64,000 nt of DNA, taken from Cristatella mucedo. Taxonomy: Eukaryota; Bryozoa; Phylactolaemata; Cristatellidae. Within the stretch, counting starts at the first letter, position 1, and every line of letters starts with the position of its first letter. A program made the translations under genes and the position numbers. Under the pieces are notes generated by a model, which worked only from the letters and a program-made list of their open reading frames with translations, did not search any database and had not been told where the DNA came from. Where the stretch lies: contig WPIO01000001.1 in assembly GCA_009760855.2 (NCBI GenBank), positions 16,896,001 to 16,960,000 on the forward strand, read 5' to 3'. Of the stretch, positions 12,076-23,700 are shown piece by piece.

Positions 12076-12255
12076 CGTCCGAGCTGTGCGAGGACGGAAA
12101 TCGAGGAAGCATGGGAAGCTGTGAACATTCTCAGCGATAGTGGAGTCATCCAGCCACTCATACGTCTGAAACCGGGATGGGTGAGGGCAACTCGGGACAC
12201 TTTCGAAAGCTTCTTCCTTGGGCGTACGCTGCGATTCGACGTACGTGGTAGTTGA
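12076..12255 (+). CDS. Possible internal exon, unknown product
   Basis: An open frame without ATG encodes EEAWEAVNILSDSGVIQPLI then RLKPGWVRATRDTFESFFLG. Its composition looks like a folded protein rather than repeat translation. A donor-like GAC/GTACGT occurs at about 12,239. The upstream acceptor is weak (cgtccgag). The region lies between SINE copies but is itself not a repeat I recognise. I know of no family match. Confidence 0.22.
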   Translation, partial: RPSCARTEIEEAWEAVNILSDSGVIQPLIRLKPGWVRATRDTFESFFLGRTLRFDVRGS

Positions 12256-12310
12256 TGGAGCCGGCCCTGACGCGAAGTACGAACGACGGATCTCGTCGAC
12301 GACGTCACGC

Positions 12311-12412
12311 GTTTAGCGACCTGGGTCGTGGGCTCGAGCTCTGCGGCAAATGTAAACCGCATGGATAGAGATCCAGTTCTCTCGGGGTGCTAAACAAATA
12401 AGCTTTATTAAT
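12311..12412 (+). mobile_element. SINE-1, 5'-truncated
   Basis: gggtcgtgggctcgagctctg (B-box region) and the degenerate tail tggatagagatcc, ttctctcggggtgctaaac. Confidence 0.6.
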
Positions 12413-13219
12413 GCCGAAGCCATACGTCGAAATGGCAGGTCACGAACCCAGATCTCGATCAATGCCGACTGCCCCTGCGGACAGCGGAGCTAGAGGCAAG
12501 GCATTGACCTGGCTTAGCTGATACAGGCACATATGCTGAAAACAGCGAACTACTTCGCTGTGCTGATGCCAAGCCTTCAGGCTGCCGCCGGCTCAATGCC
12601 GGCGTTGAATTTTCAGTAGGAGACTCATCTTCGGTCGAGGTTTTCGGGAAGCATGACTGAATCTTAATTTCAGCGAGCGACGCCATCCGTTGTTGCATTG
12701 TAGCGGCTGGTGCTGATAATGACAAGTTCATGGCAAGCAGAAGACGATGTTACGGCTGCAGACCCATTAGACTACGGCAGGCATTCGTCCGATCTTCATG
12801 ACGCAATTGCTTGTAGTGAATGTGCAAGCATCGCATACCATTTCTGAATCGGACACGCTGTTGAACCGCCAGTCAGGATGGAAGGCCGTTTACTTCGCAA
12901 GACATATGTTACGCCGGATATCCGTTTCCGAAGAACTTTATTGAACTTCTTAGGTCGGGACTTTAAAGAGTTGCCCCTAGATATTGAGATGGTGAGGAAA
13001 GAGCGGCCAGGCTAGAAACGGTGCTTGGCGTTTGAATAATGAGTAATAAATCTGGTGGTATCTACTGCTGCTGTCGTTCCGTAACCGCTGCTGAGTGTGT
13101 TCCACGAAGTTCTTGGCCGAAACAATCCATGGACATGAGCATTTTCTAGGTTGTCCCTCGAGGCGTTAGTGGGATGACGGATAATAGTACCGTGTTGTGC
13201 CCTGCGGGCCTATTAGACT

Positions 13220-13252
13220 GGGGGGGGTGAGGCTGGGCGGGGGGGGGGGGGG
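13220..13252. repeat. Poly-G tract
   Basis: A run of seven G, then a run of 14 G after 11 bases including GGG; could fold as a G-quadruplex. Confidence 0.85.
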
Positions 13253-13674
13253 CATAGCCTCCCTGCTCTTATTTGCATCGCCACTGGGCCAGGGCCTGCC
13301 TCCTTCATTTCACCTAGGCACAACAGAAATTTGTGTACATGATAATAATAATAATAATAATAATAATGTCTTTTGTAGAGTGCTCTAATAAAACCAATTC
13401 TCTATACAGACGCTTGACAGCTCACTGCAAGTGAAGCAATAGCAGACCGTTTCTGAAAGCAAGGTATCAAGCTTTGAGAAATTTGCAAAAGCACACAAAA
13501 ACACACGGTAACTCGTCAGGAGGGCCCGAGGTTAGTAGCACGCACTGAATTGTGCACAGATAAGCAAGCAAAGCACATAAGAGCAAAACAGACAAGTCCA
13601 TTGAGTCACAGGTAAGAAAAGGAGTAAGCAGAACACAGACGTCTTAAGCTATGAGAATAGTAATAGTAGTAACA

Positions 13675-13830
13675 ATAAAAAATATATTTCATTTGTATAG
13701 CACCATACGAGAACTTAATCTCTATTCAGGCAATGCCACTGGGCTCAAGCCCACGATCTCAGTCAGCCAATACATTAACCTTGACCTTGCTTGAGGCAAG
13801 TGCCTTAATCACTGGGCTAGCTGAGATTTA
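13675..13830 (-). mobile_element. SINE-1
   Basis: Reverse-complement tail (agcaccatacgagaactta, atctctattcagg), B box gggctcaagccca, A-box region ctgggctagctg. Confidence 0.7.
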
Positions 13831-13849
13831 TATGTTGCCAAGTCAACAC

Positions 13850-14945
13850 AGGTGGTGACAAATGCTGGAAGCGAATCCCAGACTTTTGGTACATACGAAC
13901 TTACGGCCCGATCACCAAAAAGATTTCAATTTAGTGTGAAGAATGGGAGACAACTGACAGCCGAAGAACAGGTGCTATGCCAGCACACTGGGGGAGGATG
14001 GCAAATGGATGAACTGGTGCAAGAAAGTGAAATGAGCCAGATTGAGGATATTAAAACCGACTCGATGCTTAAATGAAAGCCAGTGAGGCTCATATAGAAT
14101 TGGTGTAATGTGGCAGCTACACCGTTGACGAAAGACCAGCCGAGCTGCTGAGTTTTGTTCCAGCTGTAGGCTATGAAGGGCACGGGTCCTGAATTTCGGG
14201 AATTGCAGTAATCTAGGAGCCATGTCACAAAAGTGCGAACTAGTTTTGCTGTCACACTATTGACAAAGCTGGATCTACATTTTGGCGATGTTCCTCAGCT
14301 GAAGCTAAGCACACTTGCCAGTGGAGGCAACATGCTCGTGCAATTACAATTCCTTTCGGAAAAACACGGTCAGACTCTGCGCAGACATCACGACAGCAAT
14401 GATAGCTTACTGGATCTTGAGGGTTAGGTTTCAAACTTTCGCGAGACGCTAGGATTGCCTCTAGCTATTATGTTAGTCTCACCATCGTCAAGCTTCAAGA
14501 AGTTAGCAGCCACTCAAACGGGAATGTCTGTGATGCAGGATGTAATGGAATCCAGTGAGTCGGATGAAGAGAAAGGCTAATAAGGGTCGAAGACTAGGTA
14601 GAGCTGGGTGTAAAAATGCTAGCTGATTTAACAGCTTCCTTTTGCATACCGACAGAAGAGCCTTTGCGGCTATCACCACCGCTTGCAGTGGCGATAAAGG
14701 ATCACCCACCGCAGGATTCGAACCCACGACCTCGGAGCCAAGGTCGTGAAAAGCAACCGCCTTACCCAGTGAGCCATTACGGCTCACGTAGCTGGCATTG
14801 ATATGAAAGCTAAGATAGTATTTGCGATGGAATCAGCAAGAGGAGAGCATAGATAGTGAAAAGAAGTCCAACAACCGCGACCACACCCTGGGGTAACCCA
14901 AACTTCAAAGGCTCCCCGGACATGCATTTATTGCTGCATTCTGAC
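13850..14945 (-). mobile_element. LINE-A-like fragment interrupted by SINE-2
   Basis: Minus-strand frames carry LPQGV...GLLFTIYAL (RT PQG motif, 14,935-14,810), then SINE-2 at 14,613-14,790, then VAANFLKLDDGETN (14,530-14,470) and the C-terminal NSAARLVFRQRCSCHITPIL block near 14,100. The order matches LINE-A, so the SINE landed inside the LINE. There are many stops and frameshifts. Confidence 0.75.
14613..14790 (-). mobile_element. SINE-2 (second tRNA-derived family), best copy
   Basis: On the minus strand: tRNA-like head (ctcactgggtaaggcggttg, cacgacct), canonical B box gtgggttcgaatcctgcgg, body cactgcaagcggtggtgata, small hairpin agccgcaaaggct and 3' end gctgttaaatcagc, an inverted repeat. 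The tail is not LINE-A-like. The copy is inserted in a LINE RT region. Confidence 0.8.
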
Positions 14946-15978
14946 AAAATCTCGCTGATATGGTACCTTGGCAATTCTAAGAGATCAAGCTAGGCGGCTC
15001 TACCCTGATCAGCATTGATCAGGTCAGTGTAAACCTGCAGCAGGGCAGTTCCTGCAGAATGGTTAGCTCTAGGTCCTTTGCAGTCGAGGTAATATTATTT
15101 AAGGGGGTAGATCGGCTAATATTGGGAGTGATCACAGTGATCCCAAGGGGATCGACACAAATAGATTTTGGGTACTACCCAAACAAGTTGTGCGATTGTG
15201 GGTCCAGAGCACTGCACATTAGGAAATACGGTGACAAAGGCATTGCCACGATAAATCAGTGGGCTTGCGAAGTTCTCGACAAATGTACAAACAATATAAA
15301 GAACTAAGGCATCTGTTTGCTCATGGCTTTACAACGCTGCAGGAAAATAAGTTCTTAGTGGTATCATTTAACGAATCGAACTATTTTCAGAAACATTGTT
15401 GCAACCACAAGTCTGAAAAAGCATATGCAGTCGGCCTCCGGTCGCTATGTATTTTGAAAAAAATTCTCACAAAACCGTGCAAAAGAATACACGACGAAGG
15501 AAACAGCATTTCAAATTAAATTAAGCACTCAACAAGCTCAATGTATTAGTGAAACGAATAGCACTGCCATTCGAAGTTGGCTAATGTCTACAGCATCGTT
15601 TAACGTGATGACGACTGCGACGACGGCTCGGGAAGCAACTAGGGAACGCACCGAACATGTTTGACGGCGATCAGAGCAAAGACTAATTGTCGGGCGTGTT
15701 CTGCAGCCAGCCACGACTTGGAAGCTCAGGAAAAACGGCAAGCTAGGAGCACCAAATGTTCAGCGATCGCTTTCGTACGAGCATAAACCAATGCACCAAA
15801 GGCTGCCGGAAAGAAGTGACTCAGCAATGGCTGCCTACGACGAGCCAGCAAGAGAGAAGCCGACGACGCGTCCACGCTATGTCCACCCCGATCGTGGGAG
15901 TAAAGCATACGGTTGAAGAAGACCACGTGGTTGAAGTGAACCTCGTGTACCATGTGGACGTGATTCAAGCTGACGCTG
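14946..15978. other. CEP57 downstream flank
   Basis: Contains the presumed CEP57 3' UTR at its right end. Plus-strand open frames at 15,059-15,519 have no family match and no splice support. Confidence 0.45.
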
Positions 15979-16317
15979 CTACGCCCACACCAAGTCGGTC
16001 GGCTTCAGCTGGGTTTGCAACGTTTTGACGTCACGCAGTGCACACAGCGTCTCTTGGCGGTGACCAGGCGAGCGATGAACCTTGCTGCTGCAGGCACCGA
16101 CGGGCACGACGACGCTCGAGCCACCCTTGGTCTTGACTCGGGTTGTCACGGTGGCAGCGGGAGCAGCACGATTGCTCGACGTCGGCTGCGAGTGCTCCGC
16201 TGCTGCTGCCCGGTGCCGCTGCTTCTTGCTGCTTCTCGACTTGGCTCGTGGCGTGGCATCGAGCTGAACAACGTTTCCATGCAAGCGAAGCTTTCGGTGC
16301 AGCTCGTAATTCGCGAG
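15979..16317 (-). CDS. CEP57: CEP57 coding exon 8, C-terminus
   Basis: Acceptor ggcaactgcag/CTC, phase 0, stop TAG at 15979-15981. It encodes 112 residues. A helical, basic start (NYELHRKLRLHGNVVQ) leads to a Lys/Arg/Ser/Ala-rich low-complexity middle (RAKSRSSKKQRHRAAAAEHS). The end, CALRDVKTLQTQLKPTDLVW, corresponds to the vertebrate C-terminal QLLKDMQSIQNSLQSSSLCW. No canonical AATAAA was seen on this strand within about 500 bp downstream. Confidence 0.9.
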   Translation of the reverse strand, partial: LANYELHRKLRLHGNVVQLDATPRAKSRSSKKQRHRAAAAEHSQPTSSNRAAPAATVTTRVKTKGGSSVVVPVGACSSKVHRSPGHRQETLCALRDVKTLQTQLKPTDLVWA

Positions 16318-16444
16318 CTGCAGTTGCCAACTCAGGTAACCCGTTAGTGGCACTGCAGCGCGAACCGCGGAGCAGCAGCCCGTGTGTGTACCGTGCACTC
16401 ACACACACAGCACATACACAGCACACAACACACATACACACACG

Positions 16445-16513
<69 letters not shown>

Positions 16514-18883
16514 ATGCACCACACATCCACACACACGGGCAGGCACAAGCCCACGCACACAAATGCGAACATGCAAACGTGTGCCATCTATTCACCTTGC
16601 TTTCCAGGTAGCGCACCACGTTGGCAATTTGGTCGCCTTTGGTTTCCATCTTGGTAACAACGCCAGCCAGCTCGGCACGCAGTTGCGACGCCTGCTGCTC
16701 TGACAGCACGTCACCGATGCGGCGCATAAGCTCCTGGTGCTCCCTAAAAAAGAATGGCGGGCACTGATCTGCTTCTGCTGCAGAGTCGCAGAGAGGGCAG
16801 GGAACGTGCGACAAGTCAGCGCGGCAACGAGCGGGGTGCAGGTGTCCAGCCCAATGCGCCGACCAATGCGGTGGACGCGACCACGCACACTCAGACGCTT
16901 TCACAGCGCCAGGAACATACAGAGTCAAGTGGGAGAACTCGACTTGCAGCTGCTCGAGTATGTCGCCCAGACAGCGCCTCTCTCCGGCCTCGTCACCGGC
17001 ATGGCCGCCGCCATCAGCGTCACCGCCGGCACTGTCAGCTGTGCTCTGACTGTGGGTGCTGGCACCACTGCCCGTGCTGCCCGCTGTTGACGGCCTCTTC
17101 GCTGCCACTGAGCCCGACCGGTGGTGGCAACGGGCGGCCGCGGCAGCGGCGGCACACAGCCGCGGATTGTGATACTTCATCATGGCGATGACACGCTGAA
17201 CGTTGGCACCCAGGCTGTGGCTGGCGGTTGTTGCCTGTTGTAGTGAAAACGAGACGACATTTCTGGCTGCAAGCTGCATAGAAGTAATTCACAGCTGCAT
17301 CATGGCCAGCCACATCAGCTTAAAGAGCAAATCACATCGAATGAGCGCGCTGTAAGAAACTTGCTTCCCACGGTCAAGTAATGGTGCAATCCTGCCGTTG
17401 GCCAAACTGGCAGCTAGCTACACTAGGCACGGTGAACGTTTCTCATTCACGGATGTAAGCTGTTGATCCAGGCAGATTTCGAGTGTCAGAGATGCAAAAA
17501 AAGGCAGCTAGTAACTGACAATGCAGATCACTTACTTGACCAACGACAAACGGTATGTGAGCCAAATTGAGGCGGTAGTGCTCGGCCATAGCACCAGTTG
17601 GAGTTGGCTCGGTGTGCCGGTGAGGTCCAGTCGTCGTTTGCTTGTCGTGCTGCTTCGGACGGCTCTTTTTCCCGGCATGCTTTCCATCGGCTTCTTGCGT
17701 CGAACTTGTAGCCCCAGATTTTACCCTCGTGGGTGAGAATGCCCGCAGCAGGATGCGGTTGGCCTCAGCTTGTGATGCTATCTGGAAACACAAGGCCAAA
17801 TCATGGCTGCACATTACAATACCTTCAGTTAGACGTGATAGCAGTGAAGATCACGACGATGATCACGTGAAAGCTTAGGATTAACTAGCATAGAGTGATG
17901 CTGCAAGGCAAATACCGATGGAAAAACCGGCTCCTTATAGGTTGAGGAGAGACTCACCTTCTAGGACTATCTGTCTTTAGAAAGGTACCCTAAGGTACCC
18001 TAAACTCGTATTTGATTGTCGGACAGATTTTATAGGCATGTTCTTGACATTCCCCCTTAAACTACTTTCCATTCAATTTTCTATTTCAGCTATGCAAGTG
18101 GATTTTGCAAATCGTGCATAAATGTGGAAACTATGTAAACTCTCTTCCACTGACAAAACAAAAACGAATGGTAACTTCTTTTTATGAGTGTACTAATATT
18201 CCAAAACTATATACGTTGATTAGCAGTACACTACAAGATTTATAGTGACAAAAAAGTAAAGCCTTCTCACTGGCTGCTTACTGCAAGAAAACCCGCAGGT
18301 ACCTAAAGAGAAGCCTGTTCAGCTTAAGTTCAGGAGAGGAGCAAGTGCTGGGAGTGCTATCACCGGCCAGTGAGCTAGCAGCACTGCCTGCTGGTAGTAG
18401 AATGGACCTTACACACAGAATCCCCCAGGTTAGTGTCCCAGCTGTATCTGATTTCAGTTGCATAAGGCTGCTGTTCGGAAACCAACCTTTCGCCAGCAAA
18501 AAGCGGCAGTCAGGGTCCATCACGGGTGGGTTAACACCCATATGCAGTTGATGAAACTTCCGGATGCCTAACAAAACAACAAGGCACCTCCCCATTACGT
18601 AGAAAGCAACACGAGTACATTTAGTAGCTACTCGAAAGCCAAATAATTGGATGTAATCAAGTAACCGGTTTCATGCATTCTCTCCAGCCCACCCTCGTGG
18701 CACAGTCAGGCACCACGATTCATAGCAAGCAGACCAAAACCAGGTAGAAATGACCTCGACTTCGGCTGCTGCAAAAACACTAGCTACAGGTATGTCATCT
18801 CTGGTGTGGCAACAGAGATTCTGAGAAGGCTTAATCGTTGACGTTTAACACTACAAGCAGTGCATTGATACATGGTTAAGAAC

Positions 18884-18923
<40 letters not shown>

Positions 18924-20703
18924 CACTTGATAAAGCGGCCTCAGAGAACTCAATCTCTCTCTAGGTGCTTTGCATTTGCTGCAAAGAGAAATGCAATTGA
19001 ATGGTGAGTAATATCATGCTTGATAAACAAACAAAATGAATAAAATGATTAGGGGTGACATGCACAGGGTCGGCATGCAAGTGTGGTTAGTGGCAGCATG
19101 CACAGTGTCAGCACGCATAAGCACACGAAGGACGAATCACAGGGACCCACTAAATGCTGTCCTAAATAATTATCTGCTACATTGCTGCTACGGAAATGGT
19201 ATTGAATATATTGCCAAGCTTAGAGTCGGCGGATAATTATGTTAATACTTCCCCACACCAAAAGGGCCAAATTCTGACCCTCAGACATAAAAGGGGAGTA
19301 CTGTAAGACTCATATTGGCATGCAGAAGCAAACAGTGCAATGCATCTAGTATCTAGCTGCACGCCTGGGTACTTATAGGCTTATTGGTACATTTCAGTTG
19401 GCATTCGAGAAGTCACATAAGAGACAAACACCGGTTACTAAGAAGGGTAGGTATTCCCGAGTTCCACGGTGAATGCTGGGAATTGAGACTCGGGGAGAGA
19501 TTTGTTGCAAAAGCACTGACCCTGGGTGTGAACCTGGTATTTCAATTACCGGTTGCACTATTGACACAAGGCGATGCTTTTCGAAAGCAGCCTCATAGAA
19601 CTGAGCTACCTAAGCTGAGCATGGACCGAAGAAAATGAATATCGACGTCAGACCCCTGCCTTACTAGCTCAAGATGGATACCACAACAAGGATGCTGAAA
19701 TGACACACGACTACCCATGATGACAGTAGATTTACACACGCCAATCAGAAAAATGCCAATCACTACCCTAGAAAGCCAAACCAATACGGAGGTAGCAGTT
19801 GGGGATCTCGGTTCAACGGCATTAGGTGGCAGGTTCGAGGCCTGCAGCACTCGATTCCTTCGATTGCCTACCGTTAGCGGAGTGAAAGCCAACAAGGCTC
19901 GTTGGCTGCTGCATAAATGATGCTGCAGAAAAGCTATTCTCGAATTTTACGCTCAAGACATCGAAGAATGCCAACGTTCAAGGATTACCAACATTCAAGG
20001 AATGCCAACGTTCGAAGAATGCCAACGTTCGAAGAATGCCAACGTTCGAAGAATGCCAACGTTCGAAGAATGCCAACGTTCGAAGAATGCCAACGTTCGA
20101 AGAATGCCAACGCTGCTGTGCTTACAGACTCGATTGCACTGGAGTTCCTCAACCAAGCAAAGCTGCTGAAGAGTCCCACACACAGACGTAAGCTCTGCTT
20201 GCTTGCTTGCTGCTACTGCTCCTCCTCCGATTGCAGCAGCTCAGAGCTTAGCTTTGCAGCAGGCCACCCAGCCACGGCCCCTGCAGCTCAGTGGCTGGCT
20301 GGTGCACACGGCACAGCGCTGCTGCACGAATGCACAGCACGACCCCAAGCACTAGAAGCTGTCTTGTCGTCGGTGCTCACTTACCAACACACATGCAGCG
20401 ACCGTGATCATGAGCGACAGCAGTTTACCAACCAATAAGAGCCACAAGGAGATTAATACAATGATAGAGTCACAAGGAGATTAACATAACAGGTTAGCAG
20501 GCCAGAAATATCCTGAATGCAATTTCGTTTTAAGTGTGCACTATCTGCACTGTTGCCTTCACGGCTGGCCATGCCAGCGCCAGTGGCTTCTTGACTAAGA
20601 GCAAGTGGTACAATGCTTGCATTTTCTGACCCAGGTCACTGGTTCGAGTCCTGTAGCAGGCAGCTCCAAACAGACGCTTCGGTGGTGAGTGAAAGCCACC
20701 AAG

Positions 20704-20785
<82 letters not shown>

Positions 20786-23700
20786 ATATCGATATTCAAA
20801 CGGGACAAAGGAAACGGATTGAGGACCTTTGGAAGAAGGGAACGTGAAGAGAATAAACAAGTCGCTTCGAACCAACGGTTTCACTTGCTTCCCTTCAGAT
20901 GTGTTTCGTGGAGCTGGCCATCAACTCTGCCAGGATTAATTCGGATACCATCGGACCTTGACCTTCGAAGGCTCTTCTGCTCCTTCTGGAGAGCTGGCTG
21001 CTAAATGAGCGTACCGTACTTATACTACAGTCGGACAATGAACCGGCACCGTAGGCTAGCAAGTTGGCTGCTCAAGCAGGTAAGCACTGCCTCAGGGGCT
21101 GGTCACCAGTTCCCCAGGGCTCAGGGCTCACCACCCACAGGTCCACAGGCTGACCAAACACTAGGTTAATGCTATCCGGGGCTAATTAAAGCCTGCATTG
21201 AACACCTTGATTTTCCAAGCACCTGCAGTAATGGACATGCCCTGCAGCTCACACAATTCGAGCTGCTGGACAAATAGCGGCCTAATAAAGCAGTTCCTAG
21301 CAATCGGCCCCCACAAACTGCCCCTGGACTCAACCATCAAGCCCGAGGGAAGAACGCAATGAATGCACACGAGCTTTCGAGCAAACAGCTCTCAGCCACC
21401 ACTCCCAAGGACTAAGGGACTGGCACTCAGTCAGCTCGGTGAAATGCCGGGTCGGCAGCTTCAGCCTTGTGACGTGGCAGCTGCAGCCAGCGCCACCGGA
21501 AGAGGAGGAGGAGGAGCATCACAACAACCCGGGCAGCAGCAAAACGAAGGTCAAAGCTGCTTCGATCGACCCATTTGTAGATGGCACGAAAAGAGCCTTA
21601 CGGCCACCAGCACCCCTGCTTGTGGTGAGCAATACAGGATCGCCCACAGATAGCACGACTCGAACCCGCGACCTGCAGTCGTGAAGAGCAACTTAGCATT
21701 GGGCCAGCAGGCCCAGCAGCCACGCCACCACCCGTTGCATGCACAGCATGCACGAACTGCAGCAGCAGCAGCGGCGGGCACAAAAAGAAAACCTTGCGCG
21801 GACGAGCCCTCGCGGTACAGCCACGCCCACTGCGGCCGACTCAGCGAGAGCTCCTCACCTCGGCCGAGTGCTCCTGCAGCAGCCGCCTATGATGCCGCTC
21901 CTCTGTCAGCCTGTCTTCGAGAGCTCTGATCTTGCTCTGCCAAAGAAGCAGCGACATCGAAGCAGCTGCCGGCGCAGAGGCACTCTGGGCTCCGGCCGCA
22001 GAGCTTGGAGGAAGGGGCAGGCAGCGGTGGGCGATTAGCACCGGCAGCGGCTTGCGCCACCCTCGGCGCTCCCTGCCGCTCACTCCCCCCACGCTGCCCC
22101 GTCGAGCGCGGCGATGCAACCGGGCAGCAGCAGCAGCAGCTCGCGCGAGCCTCTGGCCTCACCTCGGCCTGAGCCTGGACGGCGCTGAGGTGCTCGTGTT
22201 CGCGCCGCAGCGCCACCAGCTCGCTCGACTGCCCACGCGAAGCGCGCTCAGCGCTGGCGGCCTGCGCACGGCGCAGGCGCTCGTCGCGGTCGGCGGCGAG
22301 GCGCCGCTCCGACTCGGCGTCGCGCACGAGGCGACGCATCGATTCGAGCTGCTCGTCTAGCTGACGGCAGCGCAGCTCGGCAGAGCTCAGCTGCACCTGC
22401 AGGTCTGTCGGCATGCCAGCCAACCGGCAACGAATAATCGGATAACCGGGGCGTTAGCCAGCATCGCACGGGGTCGCGTGCCCAGCTGCAGCAGCTGGGG
22501 CTCGAAGCGAGTGGCGACGTCGCGAGTGCAGGCAGCAGCAGCAGCAGCAGCAACACTAAATTAGCTGCTCAATTCTTTCACTGAAAGACCATTGGCGACA
22601 GAAGCTTATGCTTTGCAGCTCCTAGATTTCCGAATTAATGTCCACAATTCTTATACAGTGACACCTTCTACCCTGCTAGTAACTCGCACACCATTTCCAG
22701 CCGTTCTGAGCTGCTACTTCTGCTGCCTACCGTGTGCACGTCGAAACCCACTCAGGCTTAGGGTGCGCTACGGAAAACACTTCAGCATAACACCGGCTCA
22801 GTCTGGGCTGCTTAGCGTAGTTGCAGGCAGAGATGCATACACACATACATACATAGTACATATGCACGCCTTCCCCGAATTACTTTGCTCTAACAACATA
22901 GGATCACATTGGCGTCTGATGCACAACGACTGTACGAGTCGAGAAAGAAGAATCCACACAGGTGACTCATGGCTGGCCTGATGCACTCTTAGGGAAACAT
23001 GCGTGACCTTCACTATCCACCACATAGTGGTGGCCTGAGCTGCTGATTGAGATTGGCATAAAGTGAGAGAGCGGCAGACGCCAATAGGTACACGATAGCA
23101 TGTAAGCAGCACACAATTGCGTTGTGATGTTCCAATAAGCAGCTATTTCATAGCTCCGTGCCACTGCATGCTTGCACGGCACCCACCGTGCGCCTGTCTG
23201 GAGACACTTTCGTCTGCAGCCGCTCTCTTGTCTCTTGCTTCATGTAGAGCACTGCGCTGCGCTGCCGTCTCTGACGACAGAGCACGGACGCTGTCCTGTG
23301 CATGCAGCCGCTCGATTTCGAGGTTGTGTATTTTGTTCTGCAAGTTTCTCAAAGCATCCATGATGTCTGTAAAAAAAACGGAGGCTAGCAGTCTCCACTA
23401 GCACCGTTAAAACCTGGGATGCAGTAGCAGCAGCCATCTGTGTGGGATTCATGATTCATTGCTAGAACTGGTGATAGCCGTCAGTAGAGCAAAGGTCTGA
23501 ATAGGAACTTCGGCAATATTGAGCTAAGCTTTAAACCATTAAAGCATTCGCTCGTGTGCAGCTCACCTAGCTGAGCACAAGAGACAAGAACCACCCTGCA
23601 TGCTCCGAGCGAGCGCGTGTGCATAACGCACGTATGCACGCACGCACATCCCACACGCATGCGCACGCACAGACACACGCTAGAGCACGTGCATCTAGCA

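Noticed and set aside
15059-15519. Two overlapping plus-strand frames of 82 and 86 codons
   Set aside because: No recognisable family, no splice support, immediately downstream of CEP57 on the opposite strand.
19961-20112. CENP-B-box-like 17-mer
   Set aside because: Length is the same but the sequence does not fit the CENP-B consensus.
19917-20438. 173-codon plus-strand frame across the 17-bp minisatellite
   Set aside because: The repeat period keeps all frames open; it lies inside a CEP57 intron on the opposite strand.
21739-22360. Plus-strand frames of 99 and 142 codons
   Set aside because: Antisense shadows of CEP57 exons 3 and 4, GC-rich.
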